NCBI GenBank assembly: GCA_029933895.1
Contig: JAOZNG010000007.1
Span: 3,298-17,871 of the forward strand
Direction of reading: 5' to 3'
DNA: 14,574 nt
Origin: an archaeon
Lineage (GTDB): Archaea; Altiarchaeota; Altiarchaeia; IMC4; QMZM01
The translations under genes were made by a program, and so were the position numbers. How positions within the stretch are numbered: position 1 is the first letter of the stretch; every line of letters begins with the position of its first letter. Below the pieces are notes generated by a model. The model was not told the DNA's origin, did not search any database, and saw only the letters and a list, made by a program, of their open reading frames with translations. Below, piece after piece: positions 14,068 through 14,574 of the stretch.

Positions 14068-14077
14068 CATTTAAACT
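14068..14077 (-). promoter_or_regulatory. TATA-like box for the hypABE operon
   Basis: GAGTTTAAAT on the - strand would place a transcript start near 14047, giving a short leader that just contains the AGGTGAT ribosome site. Assigned by spacing and composition; it argues against the overlapping 42-aa frame being part of the operon. Confidence 0.35.
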
Positions 14078-14414
14078 CTGAGACCTGGCGTCTATTCCTG
14101 TCTGCCTGAAAATAATCCCGCCCGCCTTCTCAGAGATTGGTCGACTAAGCATTATATTAAGTGTCTGGATGAATGAACACAAGCCATCCCATCCCTGTCA
14201 AGCAATCGGAAATGAAAAGCTATGCAGCTATCTCCCATCAGCAATCTCCTCAATTGCTGTGATCATAACACTTTCCCAACACTTCAATCCGAATTCCAAG
14301 CCTTTCCTTATGTATCCCCCCTTCATCCCCGGATAGTTCACACTCGATTACCTTCATGGCAAAGTATCGAGTATCTTCTTCTGTCAGTTGAAATAAATAC
14401 TTATTTCATCTCTC

Positions 14415-14574
14415 ATGAATAATATTCCATGTCCAACTATTAAAAACCAACAACCACATCCTGAAGGGCGTGGTATGAACTTACCCGTCTTGTTAGACAG
14501 AGAAGGCAAAGCTGCTATGTCAGGCATTCATTTACTTTCTTCGAGTTTGCCGTATCCTGCTGACGTAGTAATAT
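14415..14574 (+). CDS. Start of an unrecognised gene, cut by the right window edge
   Basis: A frame opens at the ATG 14415 after an in-frame TAA and stays open to the last base, giving 53 residues. The visible part has a Cys/Pro-containing start (NNIPCPTIKN) and then a more protein-like stretch with 'MNLPVLLDREGKAAMSGIHL', which could instead begin at the in-frame ATG 14475. An AT-rich GAAATAAATAC lies just upstream and could be a promoter. It is divergent from the hyp operon. No family is recognised, and a chance open frame cannot be excluded at this length. Confidence 0.4.
   Translation, partial: MNNIPCPTIKNQQPHPEGRGMNLPVLLDREGKAAMSGIHLLSSSLPYPADVVI

Larger units (their letters stand above)
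14032..14414. other. Stretch without a confident gene upstream of hypA
   Basis: This 383-base stretch holds the hypA promoter and ribosome site. On the - strand there are two short frames. One of 42 codons (14152-14024) overlaps the hypA start by eight bases and reads 'SRPISEKAGGIIFRQTGI'. The other, of 35 codons (14357-14250), starts MKVIECELSGDEGG. Neither is recognised. They may be chance, real small proteins, or remnants of one decayed gene upstream of hypA. No tRNA, repeat array or RNA motif was recognised. Confidence 0.4.

Noticed and set aside
14222..14422. Open frame of 66 codons on the + strand
   Set aside because: Its composition is Cys/Ser/Pro/Leu-rich with no family feel, it has no ribosome site, and it lies opposite a short - strand frame of more protein-like composition.

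Overview
The window looks like archaeal chromosome from an uncultivated lineage. HypB has the archaeal form (no His-rich N-terminus, CHLDA metal motif). Several starts lack a Shine-Dalgarno and have AT-rich TATA-like boxes upstream, while the hyp genes have AGGTGAT/AGGTGGT-type ribosome sites. A type IV secretion pilin-like membrane hairpin and a tiny CxxC zinc ribbon recall DPANN/Altiarchaeota-type genomes, but the phylum cannot be fixed from this sequence. No tRNA, rRNA, CRISPR array or insertion sequence was seen.

Layout. (1) 1-4266 is a surface-glycan block: the 3' end of a membrane glycosyltransferase and a UPF0104/LPG-synthase-like flippase-type protein on +, then a methyltransferase, a DPM1/ArnC-type GT2 and a GT4 on -. 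(2) 4308-10361 (+) is the unusual part: a 93-aa unknown, then three secreted or membrane-anchored Cys-rich proteins of 688, 941 and 263 aa. (3) 10413-11895 holds a 49-aa zinc ribbon, a broken Lrp/AsnC regulator, a two-iron superoxide reductase (desulfoferrodoxin) and a 63-aa unknown. (4) 12017-14031 (-) is hypA-hypB-hypE for [NiFe]-hydrogenase nickel insertion and cyanide-ligand synthesis. (5) The last 543 bases hold the hyp promoter, two doubtful short ORFs and the start of a + strand gene cut by the window edge.

The main discovery candidate is the 688-aa protein. Residues about 68-175 read like the Hedgehog N-terminal signalling domain of animals, with a 12-residue block matching vertebrate Sonic Hedgehog as I remember it and the zinc ligands H123, D130 and H170 in place. 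The calcium ligands are mostly gone and no Hint autoprocessing domain follows. Instead the chain continues into a beta-sandwich-like region, Cys clusters, a VirB2/T4SS-pilin-like two-helix hairpin and a C-terminal array of Cys/Trp repeats. It is followed by a secreted HExxH protein with its own Cys repeats, and by a single-pass membrane protein whose start overlaps the end of the zincin gene. I infer that the three form one cell-surface or envelope-processing apparatus, possibly glycosylated by the neighbouring enzymes; this is not shown directly.
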